From NCBI GenBank assembly GCA_025716855.1, contig JAIXMQ010000021.1, forward strand, positions 248,001-312,000: DNA of 64,000 bases, in the 5' to 3' direction. Shown here in pieces: positions 10,091-22,367 of this stretch (position 1 is the first letter of the stretch; every line of letters begins with the position of its first letter). The translations under genes and the position numbers were made by a program. Under the pieces are notes generated by a model. The model had not been told where the DNA came from. It did not search any database and worked only from the letters and a program-made list of their open reading frames with translations. This DNA comes from Pilaira anomala (Eukaryota > Mucoromycota > Mucoromycetes > Mucorales > Mucoraceae).

Positions 10091-11418
10091 TTAAGGTTTG
10101 ATCTTTGCTAAGGTTCTCAATTTTCTTAGAGCAACCGCAAAAGCACCTAATCCAGACATGAGAGCTAACCCAGTGATAACACCAAACGCATATGGATCAT
10201 CTTCAAAATAATTCTTCAAATTCATACCTAAAAGAGCACCATACCCGCTCACAACCGTAGCTGATAAAGTAATGATCGTTAATCGAATATCATACCACAT
10301 TAAAGAATTTCGTGACACATCTAAAATCAATTGTACGATTTCTTCCGTTGATCTCATATGTTGTCTTAATGTAGATGCTTTAGCTGCAATTTCCTCTGTT
10401 TGTTTATAATATGCCTCTAATAATAATTCCACTTCTTCGTGATCATGAGGTGCTCTGTATTTACCTGCTCTTTTATCTGTCAAGTACATTGCAGCCAAAT
10501 CCTCATCTATTAATATATCTCTTTAGTTTTTATCCCTCCTTTTTGTAAATTCATCTTTTTTTTTTTTTACCGTTATCTAATACTTCTTCTAATGCATCTC
10601 GAATCGATAATGCATCTCGTTCAAATTTAGCCAATTTTTTCGAAAACTGTAACAAATCTCTCAACTTATCTCCATTCATAGATTCTTCAATATCTGCCAA
10701 ATCTTCTAAATCACCCAACAGTTTATTCACAGGTCCTTCTAATATATCTAATTCGGATTGTAAGGATGATGTGACTGATATTAAAATAGCTTCCAGCGCT
10801 CTAAATAAATATATGTCAAAAAAAAAATCATGCAAAAAAAAATTATTAATTTTTTTCTACCTAAATTCAAAAGGTAACCCATCTTTTTGAGACCTTAATC
10901 GTTCTTGTAAATCATAAATGAATATACTTTGATTATAACTATCAGTAGATCCATAAGTATCAAACAATACCACCATATCACTCTTCAAAAGTGCTTTCAA
11001 ATGTGCCACGTTCACTAAAATCGCTTCAGGACGTACGAGAATTGTTGGCTTTTGATAAATAGAGTATGTATCAATCGTTCTTAAATCGCGAGGTAGTAAG
11101 GAATGATGTTGACAAAAATCCGATTTCAAAAAGTCCCCTACAGTTGTTTTTACATTGCCATTTTGATCAAACTCGGTACCTTTTTTTTTTTTTTCTTTCT
11201 ATTTAGTTTATTTTATTTTATTTTATTTTTTGACATGTCACACACTTACAACGTAGTTTCATTCCAGTTACTTTTGTCGGTAAGGGTAAAACTCGTTTTG
11301 TTCCAACGGTAGGAGGTCGTACTGTAGATTGAGTTGCAAAGCTAGTTTGACACTGAAACCTTTTTAAAACAGGTCGAAAGTTTTTACAACGTGATAATAA
11401 AAAGTAAGATCGTTGCAT
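10091..11418 (-). CDS. MRS2: Mitochondrial inner membrane magnesium channel Mrs2 (CorA superfamily)
   Basis: Mrs2 imports Mg2+ into the mitochondrial matrix. Four exons (11418-11250, 11179-10861, 10800-10571, 10506-10091) give 377 aa. The N-terminus (MQRSYFLLSRCKNFRPVLKRFQ) is a good mitochondrial presequence. The conserved start of the domain is LRCTEFDQNGNVKTTVGDF and HHSLLPRDLRTID. The long helical region follows, and the signature GMN sits at about residues 333-335 (YGALLGMNLKN) between two membrane segments near the C-terminus. The start at 11418 was chosen because the upstream in-frame ATGs precede a non-conserved hydrophobic run. Length fits Mrs2/Lpe10; which paralogue cannot be decided. 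Confidence 0.9.
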
Positions 11419-11657
11419 TCTATAAATAAAGAAACTTTTTAAGAAGAAAAAAGAAACAAGTATAAGAAAAAAATTATTATTAAAAATAATAAGCCTTCGC
11501 TTCATCATCACTTTTTTTTTTTATTAATCTGGTTTAAATATCCGCTTTTAGTATTTGGAAGAAAATTGGGGTTATTACCTTCTTTGTATCAAAGTAAATA
11601 TAAATTAACTTTATTTTATTTTATATTTCTTCCCTCTTCTTTGTCTTGTTTTTAACT

Positions 11658-13175
11658 ATGGGCTCATATAGTATGTAGTCAGTTTTTTTTTTTTTTTTTT
11701 TTTTCTAAATACTAAAAGTAAAATGTATGTATTGTAGTTAGTCTTGTCAAGCCAGATATTCAAGAAAATGTTGAACTGGAGCAAGATCAGGTAAAAAAAA
11801 TACACACACTTTTTTTTTCTTTCCCGATAAACACTACTAACCTAATAAAATGCATATACTTAGGTAATCCAAAATCAATTGACAAGCTATATTCGTAGTC
11901 TGGAAGCAAATCAAACAAATCTTACACCTTTAGAAGTTTTCTTTCATAAGTAAATAAATACTTATATACATATATATATATATATCATTAATAACTAAAA
12001 ATAAATTTATCTACATATATAGTGTGGCAAACTCGTCTATCATTAATGTCATGGGAAAGAAACAAGGTGAATCCTATCAAAAATACAAATCATTTAGTTC
12101 AACTGACCTCAAAATCATCCGCTCTCTTCATCGAGTTGCTTATTTTAATGTGGATAAACACAATGAAGTAAATCACTTGATTGATCCATTAAAAAAAGCT
12201 TTTGAAATTGGAAGCTTGAAAGAAATTGAAAAGACCATTCAATCCATGAAAACAGTTCGAGTTTATCAGGGAAATCCATTTACCACAATTGATTATCAAC
12301 TTTTAGATATATTAGAATACATGTGAGTTTTCTTCTTTTCTTTTTTTTTTGTTACAAAGGATTTATTTGATATATATATATATTTTTCTTATACATAGCG
12401 CTCAAATTTGTTGCTCAAAAGAACAGGATCCTTTGGCACATTGGACACAAATCTTTGATATCTTATTTCGTGGCACAAATATTAAACTTTCCAAGTAAGT
12501 AGTATATAGACTTTTTTTCTACTAATTTATTTTTAAAAATACAAATAATGCTGATATACACCACATATTTATTCAGTCGTACGTCAAGACTAGAAGGAAG
12601 TAAAGCTACAAAAGAAAGCATTTTGTTCCATTGTCAATCACAAAACATATCCTGTAACCGTCATTCAATTGAACTCTCTATCTGTAACATGTCAGTATCT
12701 AGTAACCAAGACGACGACGAAGAAGCAATCATCCAAAGTGAATCCATTCTATCAAATAAAATGATCCTAGATGATCTCATAAGAACTTATGATGTTGATA
12801 CTGCACAAGGTTTCTTTCCAATAGGAATACAAGTAATTGGTAAAGTATTTGAAAAAAAAAGTTGTTAATTGTTTCCGTATTAATATATATATATAACAGG
12901 TTATGTTGGATATTTATATTCAATTCGAAAATATAAAAGCATTTTTGTCGCATCTCTCGTATCTGAAAATTCTATATATATACCTCGTACAATGAACGAG
13001 TTGCAATCTTTCTTATATCAAGATAATGTACTTGAAATATTATGTAATTTGAAGGTATATAACGACTCTTTTTTTTTTTTTTTTTTTTTTACCTTTCTTT
13101 TGACTCTTTTTTATTTTGTAGCGGCAATATGTTAATATGGCTAAACGTGTGCGACATGCCTCTGTTTCAACTTAA
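11658..13175 (+). CDS. Uncharacterised 339-aa protein with N-myristoylation-like start
   Basis: Eight exons (11658-11670, 11738-11790, 11864-11949, 12023-12322, 12399-12494, 12577-12839, 12900-13054, 13122-13175) splice in frame to 339 aa. All introns are GT-AG. I do not recognise the family. The first residues, MGSYIS, fit the myristoylation rule (Gly2, Ser6). Most of the protein reads as soluble alpha-helical. A Cys/Ser patch (CCSKEQDPLAHWTQIFDILFRG) and an acidic patch (NQDDDEEAIIQSES) are visible, and the C-terminus is basic (KRQYVNMAKRVRHASVST). No membrane segment is obvious. The first exon codes for only four residues plus one base, so the start is the least certain part. Confidence 0.6.
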
Positions 13176-13335
13176 ACAATGCCTGCATTTATAATATAAA
13201 TAAACAAATACATTTTTATTCTGTTAAATTCTCGGTCGTTTTATTTGTTTGATTGCGAAATTTTCAAGTCTATAAAAATACTATTGTTAAAATAAATGGT
13301 AACTTTTTGTTATAAAAAAAAAAATTGTGGTCATT

Positions 13336-13373
<38 letters not shown>

Positions 13374-13675
13374 CATCTATCCTATTTACTTACAGGTGAA
13401 AAAGTGTTTGGACTCAAGGACAACTTAATCTTGGCTTCTTTCAATAAATCCCTTTCCAAATTTAATCATATATACACCTCTTCCTCCGTTAATGTATATT
13501 AAACTCTAATACTTTCTTTTCGACAAAAAAGGCTTATATGTATAATGCCAATAGGATCAACTTCGACATTTTAGCAATCCGACACAATTTCCTAATTCGT
13601 ATATTAAAAAATTTATAAATACACAAACATAAAACTTTCCTTTCTTTTATTTTTTCTTCATCGTTTTATAAAAAC
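13176..13675. other. Intergenic region with a GA microsatellite
   Basis: Holds 3' DNA of the preceding gene, a (GA)n repeat at about 13340-13370 and the promoter of the golgin gene. No gene seen. Confidence 0.6.
13340..13370. repeat. (GA)n microsatellite
   Basis: About 15 uninterrupted GA units. Confidence 0.9.
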
Positions 13676-16356
13676 ATGAGTGGTTTCTTTGGTAACAATG
13701 AATCGACTTCAAGGTGGGGAGGTTTATTAAAACAAGCCATCTCTAATGTCGAAACAACTTTTGATTCTTTACTTGAACAGCCTACACCACAACAACAGCA
13801 ACAAACTTTAAATAAAGGTAACACTTTATATATATATATACATTCATGTACTCATACCTCAAATTAAACAAAAACTATACATACACAGATACCGAAACTG
13901 AAACATATATGGATCCTATCAGTGGTATGGTCACCACCATCGAAAGACCAAAAACTAATACTTCACATTCACCACCACTACCATCACCACTACCTGAACC
14001 CAAGAAAATCAATTTATTACAAGAGTCTCGTTCAACATCAGATTTATCTTCTCGTTTAGCTGCCGTAATGGAAAAGAAAAAGAACGCTACTTTAGTTCGT
14101 CCCAAGTCCGTCAATGCTATCTATACCGATCAACCTATCATGAGCCCAAACCTTACACATTCTGCGCCAGAAAAGCCGATCAACAAGGAGACGACACCGA
14201 AACCGGTCGTAGAAGAAACAACAGCTGTAGTAGCGAAACCAGTCGTGGAGGAAAATACTTCAATAGTCGAGAACCCGGTTAAAGAAGAGATAGTAAAGGA
14301 AGAGAAGGCAATGGAAGAGAAGGCAAAGGAAGAGAAGGCAAAGGAAAGGAAACCAAACGAAACGGGATCAGCAGAGAAGGATAAAGAAGCCGCAATAGCA
14401 ATAGAAACGCCAAACGTGGTTGAACCATCAAAATCAGAGATAATAAAGGAAAAAGAGGAGAAATCAATAGAATTAGAAGAGCCATTGAAACCTGAATTTA
14501 TAAACAACCAACCATCCAAAAAAGAGATTGATCCCAAGGACAGGATTCTTGAGCAACGGGAGACACAACTACTGCAAGCAATGGAGACCATTGCAAAGCT
14601 ACACGACCAAATGCATCAACTTCAAGAAGAAAGCGATACAAAGGAACGTGACCTGACATCTCAAATTCAGCATTTGGAATCACAAGCATCCTCTCCCGCC
14701 AACCTCACCAAGACCATCAAACGACTCGAGACCACACTCGAGGACCTCAAGAAACAAACCTCAGATAAAGACGAACGTATCCAAGGATTAATGCAAGAAG
14801 GCGAGAAACTTTCAAAAGTAGAGCTTCGACATTCAAATCTAATTAAAAAATTACGCCTCGAAAAACAAGATGCGGATAAATTAACCTCAGATCTTCAAAA
14901 GAAACTAGAGAAACTCACTTCTGACCTGACCTCGGCCACTGAAAAGGGTACAAAACAATCAGAATCCGAAAAGAGATTACAGGACTCAGTTAAACTTTTA
15001 TCGGATCTAACTGAACAACAAACCAAACACATCAATCAACTTGAGTCCGACAAAATCGCTCGATCCAAGAAACAAGCTGACACAGAGGCCGCTCTAAAGA
15101 AAGCCCTCGATAGTATGGAAGAGGATCGTATCAAGGCAAAGTTGGATGCGGAACAAGTGAATGCTGCTGCTCTTGAAAAAGAAATAAAAGCCAATGACAG
15201 GTTGCATAAAGATTTGACCAAATTAAAACAGGAGGCAGAATCCATGGAATCCAAATTGAGACAGGAATTAAGAGAGCTTCAGATCGTTTTACAGACCGTA
15301 GAGGAACAAGCCGGTAATAGAGAGGATGATCTGAGAAAGGAAGTATCCGATTTACAAATCAAGTTACAGCATGCCGATAATCAAATGGTAGATATAAGTA
15401 CCAGTGTAGAAGAAGCAACGGCTCCCCTTTTACGACAGATTGAAGAGTTACAGACACAACATGCTGTGGCTATTAAAAATAGAGATAAAACAGAACAAAG
15501 GTATATATACTGAGAGAAAAAAAAGAATCAATTTGATTTAACTCTACTTTATTATAGCATGATGATTCGTATGCAAAATGCAGAAGTAGAACGTAAAAAT
15601 GCGATAGAAAAACAAGAGAAATTAGAAGAGACAATAAACGATTTAAGAGAGAAATTAGATCATGCCAATACAGAAACAATCCGTCTTCAATCACAGCTTA
15701 CCACATTAACCCAACAAATCCAACAAGACGAAACTAAAATAAGTCAATTACAACAACAAAATCAACAATTAACAAAAGAACTTAAAGATCGAGTTGAAAA
15801 AGAAATGAAAGACCAAGAAGTTCTCAAGAGTCAATACCAACGTTTAATGAAGGAAAGATTAAATGAAGAAAGAAAGCAGTTTGAAAATCGATTAAGAGCA
15901 ACAACAACAACTGCTGCTGCTACTGCTGCTGCTGCTGCTACTACTACTACAACTACAATAGACGAGAATACATCCACACGATCTAGTTTTGATAGTAATT
16001 CAACTGCTACACCTGTTATCTCTTCCATCGTGACCGAAAGATTACAAGCCAATATTCGACAACTAGAAAATCAATTAAGCTTTTATCAAACTCAATTACA
16101 AAGTGCATCACAAACCCGTGATGAATTATCGGATGAGATCTTGAGCATGTCTCAAGAATTAGATAGTTTACGTAAACAACTCAAGAACACAACTCAAGTT
16201 GAAACTCAATACCAACAATTAAATGCAAGATATCAAACTTTACTTGAATTATTAGGTGAACGTACAGAAGAAGTAGAAGAATTAAAAGCTGACTTGATAG
16301 ATGTCAAGGAAATGTATAAATCTCAAATATTAGAACTTGTTAAAAATAAAAAATAA
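13676..16356 (+). CDS. TMF-type golgin (TATA element modulatory factor / Sgm1-like coiled-coil protein)
   Basis: Three exons (13676-13817, 13889-15500, 15558-16356) give 850 aa. The short N-terminal motif (SRWGGLLKQAISNVETTFDSLL) is of the TMF1/Sgm1 kind. A Pro/Glu/Lys-rich variable region with KEEKA-type repeats follows (roughly residues 120-220). From about residue 225 to the end it is almost continuous coiled coil, with a Thr/Ala-rich interruption near 15900-15960. The C-terminus (YQTLLELLGERTEEVEELKADLIDVKEMY) is the conserved TMF C-terminal, Rab6-binding type domain. The family works as a tether on Golgi membranes. The stop lies only 23 bp from the convergent ATP10 stop. Confidence 0.8.
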
Positions 16357-16379
16357 TTTTTTTTTATTTTATTTTATTA

Positions 16380-17370
16380 TTATTGATCTTTCTTTTCTGC
16401 AAGATAATCTGTCATTGCCAACATATTTCCAATTTCTTCGGCTGTAGCTTCTCCATGGGCTGCCCATCTCACTTTACAATCTTGATCTACCAAGAATGCA
16501 TACCCAATATATTGATTCGTCATATCTAAACTCTTTCTTGTCTTGCTAATATCCTTCATAATCAAACAATAATTCTCTTTACGTTCCGCTGCTAAATTCT
16601 TACGAATCATAGGTACAAACGCCTTTAACAATAATTGTTTCAACATGTTTTCTTGTACATTCACTTCGATCAATTGAATATCTTTCTTCTCTCCTCCTTG
16701 TCCGTATTTCTCTAAAAATGGCTTAATAAATGATTCCACATGAGGCTCGCCGAATTTCGCATACACAAATGTCATCAACGTAATCTTGCCAACCAATTTC
16801 TCCGTCGTATTGATCTTATTTCGTCTCAAATCTTGTGCAATGAAATTTGGCATATATCCTGCCTTTTCTGGTTTGATTAATTGTGTGTTTGCAAAGTACA
16901 TCTTTCCACCATGTTTACGCATTTCTATCGTATCATCATGTCAGTCTATCTCTCATCTTTACATCATCGTTTATATACTTTACCATGAACATCTGCGAAA
17001 TAAGACTTTGTAGCTTCCTCAACCCTTATTTATAATCAATGATTAAAAAAAAAAAAAAAAAATCCGATACTATGTTTTATATATATACTTACAAGTGACG
17101 ACGTTCAGAAGCGTGAGCAGCAAAAGCCTTTTCATAGTCAACAAAGTCTTTTAACTTTTGTTGCTTTCTTTGAAGCCAGTTATTACGATCAACTACAGGA
17201 GGATCCAATACACCAAAACTAGTAGCAGCTTTACGAAACGTACCATACTCGGGTGGGGGTCCTTGAGCAGGTTCTGTTTCTTTTGTACTCAAGTATCTAG
17301 CTCTAATAGCAATAGACTTTACCACATTTTGTTGTACTAAACGTTGTGACAAGATGCGAGTTGTCAACAT
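16380..17370 (-). CDS. ATP10: Mitochondrial ATP synthase assembly factor Atp10
   Basis: Atp10 helps assemble Atp6 into the Fo sector of mitochondrial ATP synthase. Three exons (17370-17093, 17024-16984, 16924-16380) give 287 aa. The first ~30 residues (MLTTRILSQRLVQQNVVKSIAIRARYLS) are a clear mitochondrial presequence. The conserved core runs from KMYFANTQLIKPEKAGYMPNF through GKITLMTFVYAKFGEPHVESF to NQYIGYAFLVDQDCKVRWAAHGEAT. The middle exon is only 41 nt. The start at 17370 is supported by the presequence. It is convergent with the golgin gene and divergent from the kinase gene at 17767. Confidence 0.9.
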
Positions 17371-17766
17371 GTTGAATTAAGAAATAAATAAAAAGTCTGA
17401 ATAAAATACAACTCAAGGGGGTGGCTGGTTTTAAATGAAGAGAGAGAGAGAGTGAGTGAGAGTAAAAAGAAGTGAGTGAGTGAGTGAGAGAGAGACTTCT
17501 CTTTTTTTTGGATAGGCGCTCCTCCCCCTCACTCTCCTCTTCTTACTTCTCCTCTCTCTCTCTCTCTCTCTCATACGATATTTTTCCCTTTTTTTTTTCT
17601 TTTTTCTTTTTTCTCTTCTTTTCTTCATCTGGTTTTTTCTTACTTGATCACTAAAAGTGAAAACCAACTTTTCTTTACCTTCATCTCGTCTACCCAAAAA
17701 AAAATTGGACTTTTCAATATTCGGTTCTTTTCAGGTTTAATAGCAACTGCCCTTGGTGGCAGTAAC

Positions 17767-19839
17767 ATGCGCTCCGATGACGGAGATGAAAGAGGTATAT
17801 GAATGAACAAAAACAAAAACTTCATCACAAAAACAATAAAAAAAAAAAATTATCCTGTACTCATAATGACAGATCAATAGCAGTAACCTTATCTCAGTTT
17901 AAATTGATGCGTATTGTGGGTCGAGGTGCTTTCGGAAAGGTATTATACATTTAAAAAAGAAAAGAAAAAACTGTCAATTTCCTCATATGATATATATATA
18001 TATATATGTATGTATATAGGTCCGGATTGTTGAGCATCGAGAATCTCGTATATTATATGCATTGAAGTATATCAATAAGGATGAATGTATTCGAATGGAC
18101 GCTGCGCGTAACATCATTCGAGAACGAGTTATTTTAGAGCAACTGGATCATCCATTTTTATGTAGACTTCGATTTGCCTTTCAAGATCAAGATTATATGT
18201 ATATGGTGACTGATTTAATGTAATAGGATTGAACCTGGATATGTGTCTGTAATCTGCATGGAACTAAATATCACTCTTCTTTTTATTAGGCTAGGTGGCG
18301 ATTTACATTTTCATTTATCGCGTCAATCCTATTTCTCGGAAGATGTCATTCGATTCTGGTTTGCTGAACTGGCGTCGGCTATTAAATACCTTCATCTGAA
18401 AAGAGTTGTACACAGGTAAAAAAAAAATTGATATTTCCGTATATGAATATTGATCTTTCCCCCCCCCCCCTTTTTTATTTTAGAGATATTAAACCACATA
18501 ATATCTTAATGGATGATAAAGGGCATGTTCATTTAGCTGATTTTAATATTGCAACACATCTTCATGCACATCGACCTTTGACTTCAAACTCAGGAACTGG
18601 ATATTATATTGGTAAGTGGTATATGATATTCCCATAGTGTATATATATTTATTTATTTTTTTCGTATCATTAGCACCCGAGGTTTATAAGGGTGGAGGAT
18701 ATAATGAAGCAGTTGACTGGTGGAGTTTAGGTGTGACACTCTATGAATGCATATACCAAAAAGTAAGAGAGAGAGAGAGAGAGAGAAATAGAACGATGAT
18801 TGTATATTGGACTAAACATTTTATTTTTTCTGATTTAGAGGCCATTCGAATATGATACCCCAGAAGATTTACAAGCTGCAATAAGAAGAGGATATGTAAA
18901 TTATCCCACAAAAGACCGCCAAGTCTCTGGAGAATGTTTAGCAGTAATGCAAGGCGTGAGTTTTATATATATATATATATATATATATTCAAATTAGTTT
19001 TTTAAACAAAAATATACTAATTCTTTTTAACAATACAGTTTTTGGAAGTCAATCCAAATAAAAGATTAGGTTATGGCGACGCAGGATGGGCAGCACTCGT
19101 ACGGCACCCATTCTTTCGACCTATCAACTGGACCAAACTCGAATCGAAACTTATACCACCACTCTTTATACCAGCCACTGAAAACAATTTTGATTTAACT
19201 TATGATTTAGAGGAACTCTTTCTTGAAGAATCACCATTGACTGCACATTCGACAAAACGAGCAACCAGGGCGAATCGAAGGAGTACGAATGATACCGCCC
19301 TTAGTAAACGGGATCGAGATCTGAATATGATTGAAGAAAAGTTTAAATACTTTGATTTCACAATCTTTGAAAAATATGAAGGCTTCAAGGACCCTGTTAC
19401 CATGACCGTAGGCGATCCACCTGATTGGGTCAAACCCGCTTTTGAGGGCGCTGATCAAGGTGATATCTTACCCATTAAACGTATTCAGACCGGTAGTCAA
19501 CAAGATTTAATATCTTCTGAAAGTCATTGGCGTAGTCCTAATAAATCCGCTTCCACCAGTAATATAGCGACTTCTTCTACTTTAGGGAAATACGATCAGG
19601 ATCAAACTTGGAAAAGAAGTAGTATGGGTGCAATCAGAAAAATGAATACGCCCAGCAATAATAATAATAATAATATCGTCACAAGTCCAATCACCATGTC
19701 TCAAAATGAATCTTCTACTAGTCTTAGTGAAGAATATGCTCTTTCTTTACAAGGGATACGTAAAAAACAAAGTACAAAAAGTTTTCGGGAAAGAAGGGAA
19801 AGGGATCGGAAAAGTATTCAACAAGTCATTTTGCCTTGA
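17767..19839 (+). CDS. STK32/YANK-type serine/threonine protein kinase (AGC group)
   Basis: Exons 17767-17794, 17881-17939, 18020-18219, 18290-18415, 18484-18611, 18674-18762, 18839-18955 and 19039-19839 give 515 aa. Kinase motifs in order: [15 protein letters not shown] (catalytic Lys), [39 protein letters not shown], and [18 protein letters not shown] in the AGC extension. DFN in place of DFG is typical of STK32/YANK kinases, so it is not a lesion. After the AGC tail ([14 protein letters not shown]) comes a ~160-aa Ser/Asn-rich tail with basic patches (RRERDRKS). The first exon, nine residues plus one base ending at acceptor CAATAG, is the least certain part; a further 5' exon is possible. 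Confidence 0.85.
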
Positions 19840-20213
19840 GGTGTAACTAACTCTTTTTTTTTTCTTTTTTTTTCTTTTTACTTTCCCTCTCCTTTTCTTT
19901 CTTTTATTATTATTATTTATTTATTTATTTATTTATTTGTGTTAAAAAAAAATAATAATGACAGCTATAAACAATAAGAAAAAATTTCATAAATAAAAAA
20001 AATTTATACACAGTTCCACAAAACCACTTTCTTATTGACATCCAGAAAAACGGACTTGTTGTAAAAATAGTTGCCCGGCATTAAACCGATTGTCGTATCA
20101 TGTTGGTGGACTTGTCATTAGTAGACAATTGAAATCTAGTATTATGATAGTTACTCTATGAAATCTTGAACTCGTAGCTGTGTAATAAAGTCATTTCTCT
20201 TCCTTTGAAATAA

Positions 20214-20248
<35 letters not shown>

Positions 20249-20896
20249 TAAACTGGAATTGGGAAAAGTTGAGGTCTTTTATATTTAAAACTGCATGTAA
20301 ATAAATCATTAGATAAGATAAATAGATTTTATAAGCTTTCTCTCTCTGTAGATCATCATTCCACAGCATTATATTTTTGAGGGACGAGATGACTATATTA
20401 CATATGATTACGATAGAATATTTTGATTTATAATGAGTCGTAACATGTTACTTATGTTTTGTGTACGCTGTATTACCTCGTATACAAAACACACACTAAA
20501 ATATCCTCTTGGCAAAAAGAAATCCATGTTATAACTGTATATACATACATTTTGATAAATGATATATACTTGTCTACTATACTTGAATCTAGGCCATTGT
20601 TTATCTGTATTTAACTACTTTACGATTATTTTTAGCGTCAAAAATTTTCAAGGTACCGATCAACAAATCCCAAAAATTTATCTTATTTGTATACATGAAA
20701 TCAGTTTAATCCTAAGACCAAAAAAAGAATGTTCATGTTACTTTTTCAATCCAAATTCCGATAACAATTGTTATAAATAAAAGGAAACCTCTTTCACATT
20801 TGGGTTAACTCCATCTAGTTTTTCCTTATATTAACTTGGTTTTTTTTTTTCTTAAAAATCCTTTCTTCTTTCTTTCTTACTTTTCAAAAAAAAACA
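19840..20896. other. Intergenic region upstream of the nicotianamine synthase gene
   Basis: Starts with pyrimidine-rich 3' DNA and a TTTA repeat (19908-19938). A ~28-nt A-run lies near 20219-20246. The rest is AT-rich without a supported gene. CT-rich DNA and an A-run precede the ATG at 20897. Confidence 0.6.
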
Positions 20897-21808
20897 ATGG
20901 TTCATCATTTAGTCGCTACTGCTCATAATGAAACTGACATCTTATGTCATCATCATACTGTCCATAAACCTGTAAATAATACTGTAGCCGCTACCATTAT
21001 TGAAGAAATCAATCATATTCATTACCAACTTTCTCAAATCCATGACTTAAAACCAAGCGAGCATGTCAATGCTCTTTTCACTAAACTCGTTACTCTTTCC
21101 ACCTACCAATATGACGATCAAACCCTCTCTATTGTCCTAAACCACCCCATCATCAAGGTCTTGATTCCTACTTTACGTACTATGGCATCTCAGGGCGAAT
21201 ACTTTTTAGAACTCACTTGGGCCACCAATTTAATTGAACAAACTCGTGAGTATCAAGAAGGCAAACCTAACCTATCTCGATTTGTATATTATCAAAACTA
21301 TCAAGATTTAGTTCAACTTGAATTGAATGCATTGCGTGGTGTGGGTGCACAATTCAACAATATTGTATTTATCGGTAGTGGCCCATTACCTTTAACTCCT
21401 ATTTTAATGTATCAACAGTTACCATCAGCAATTATGCATAACATTGACCGGGATCAAGCATCAATTACTATTTCTAACGAGTTATTACAAAAATTGGGAA
21501 TTGCGCATGGATTCAGACAGCATGTGATGGACGCTATTGCTTACCCTGATTTCCAAGGCGCCGATGTGGTCATGTTGGGTGCCTTGGTAGGACAAGACGT
21601 TACTGAAAAGTTGCAGTTCTTAAAGACCATTGGCAAAAATATGAAATCTGGTTCCTTCTTACTCGCTCGTAGTGCTCATTCTTTAAGAAAGTTATTATAC
21701 CCTTCCATAGAACCCTATCAAATTAATACCTGTGATTTTGAAACCGTGTGTGTATTGCATCCTTATAATGATGTGGTTAACTCGGTTGTCATTGCTAAAA
21801 AAATTTAA
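20897..21808 (+). CDS. Nicotianamine synthase-like enzyme, 303 aa, intronless
   Basis: Nicotianamine synthase condenses aminocarboxypropyl groups of S-adenosylmethionine into a metal chelator. The core FNNIVFIGSGPLPLTPILM is the family's SAM-binding strand and loop. NIDRDQASITISNELLQKLG corresponds to the following acidic strand and helix, and PDFQGADVVMLGALVG and GSFLLARSAHSLRKLLYP are also family-like. Length (303 aa) matches plant and fungal enzymes. The N-terminal 20 residues carry several His. It is a single exon in a region where almost every gene has introns, and it borders the gene-poor, element-containing stretch. Family assignment is good; whether the product is nicotianamine itself is inference. 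Confidence 0.85.
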   Translation: MVHHLVATAHNETDILCHHHTVHKPVNNTVAATIIEEINHIHYQLSQIHDLKPSEHVNALFTKLVTLSTYQYDDQTLSIVLNHPIIKVLIPTLRTMASQGEYFLELTWATNLIEQTREYQEGKPNLSRFVYYQNYQDLVQLELNALRGVGAQFNNIVFIGSGPLPLTPILMYQQLPSAIMHNIDRDQASITISNELLQKLGIAHGFRQHVMDAIAYPDFQGADVVMLGALVGQDVTEKLQFLKTIGKNMKSGSFLLARSAHSLRKLLYPSIEPYQINTCDFETVCVLHPYNDVVNSVVIAKKI

Positions 21809-22367
21809 AATAAAAATCTTCATCCGTTGCACACACAATTATCTCTTTTTTTTTTAAAAAAAAAAAAATGTATATAGTCTTGTGTATCGTTGCATTTTTT
21901 TTTTTTTTCAGCACAGTAATTCAGGCTTAACATTTAATTCCCTTTAGTTTTTTTTTTTAAAAAAAAAAAGGTACAAACACGGGACCGATTGTTGTCATAG
22001 GGTGCAACAACAACCTTTAAAGTTTTCTGGACCCACTATTTAAAGTCTGGCTCTTAAAAAAAAAAGTAAAGATCAGAGATATGATCGCGTAGAATATATG
22101 TTGGTACAACTCAATTGCACTTTATTAAGTATAACTTTAATATTTATATATATATATACTTGCCGAAAGTTTTTCTACTTTATAAAAATTGTACACGATA
22201 TATATATATTAATGCATATTATAAATCCTATTTATTTACGCACTTGCTTTAAATGTTACTTTAAATATGTCATGTATTTTACTTTATTTTATAATATATA
22301 TATACATCAACTTTGCTGGCTTCTCCTTTCTTTACTTTAAATATAATATATCAACTCCACTCGCTTT
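21809..22367. other. AT-rich stretch with two T-run/A-run palindromes
   Basis: Two abutting T-run/A-run tracts (21846-21868 and 21948-21969) follow the stop of the synthase gene. TA repeats follow. No gene seen. Confidence 0.6.

Noticed and set aside
13340..13370. Possible CRISPR-like or regular array from repeated GA/CT tracts (13340, 38553, 42253, 44348)
   Set aside because: Plain dinucleotide microsatellites without spacers, in a eukaryotic genome.
14130..14591. Long minus-strand frame opposite the golgin gene (also 14279-14485, 15831-16052)
   Set aside because: Antisense shadow of a low-complexity coiled-coil gene; it reads as Ser/Phe or poly-Val repeats.
17431..17697. Lys/Arg/Glu-rich frame next to ATP10
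   Set aside because: Produced by reading the CT/GA-rich promoter DNA; no conserved features.
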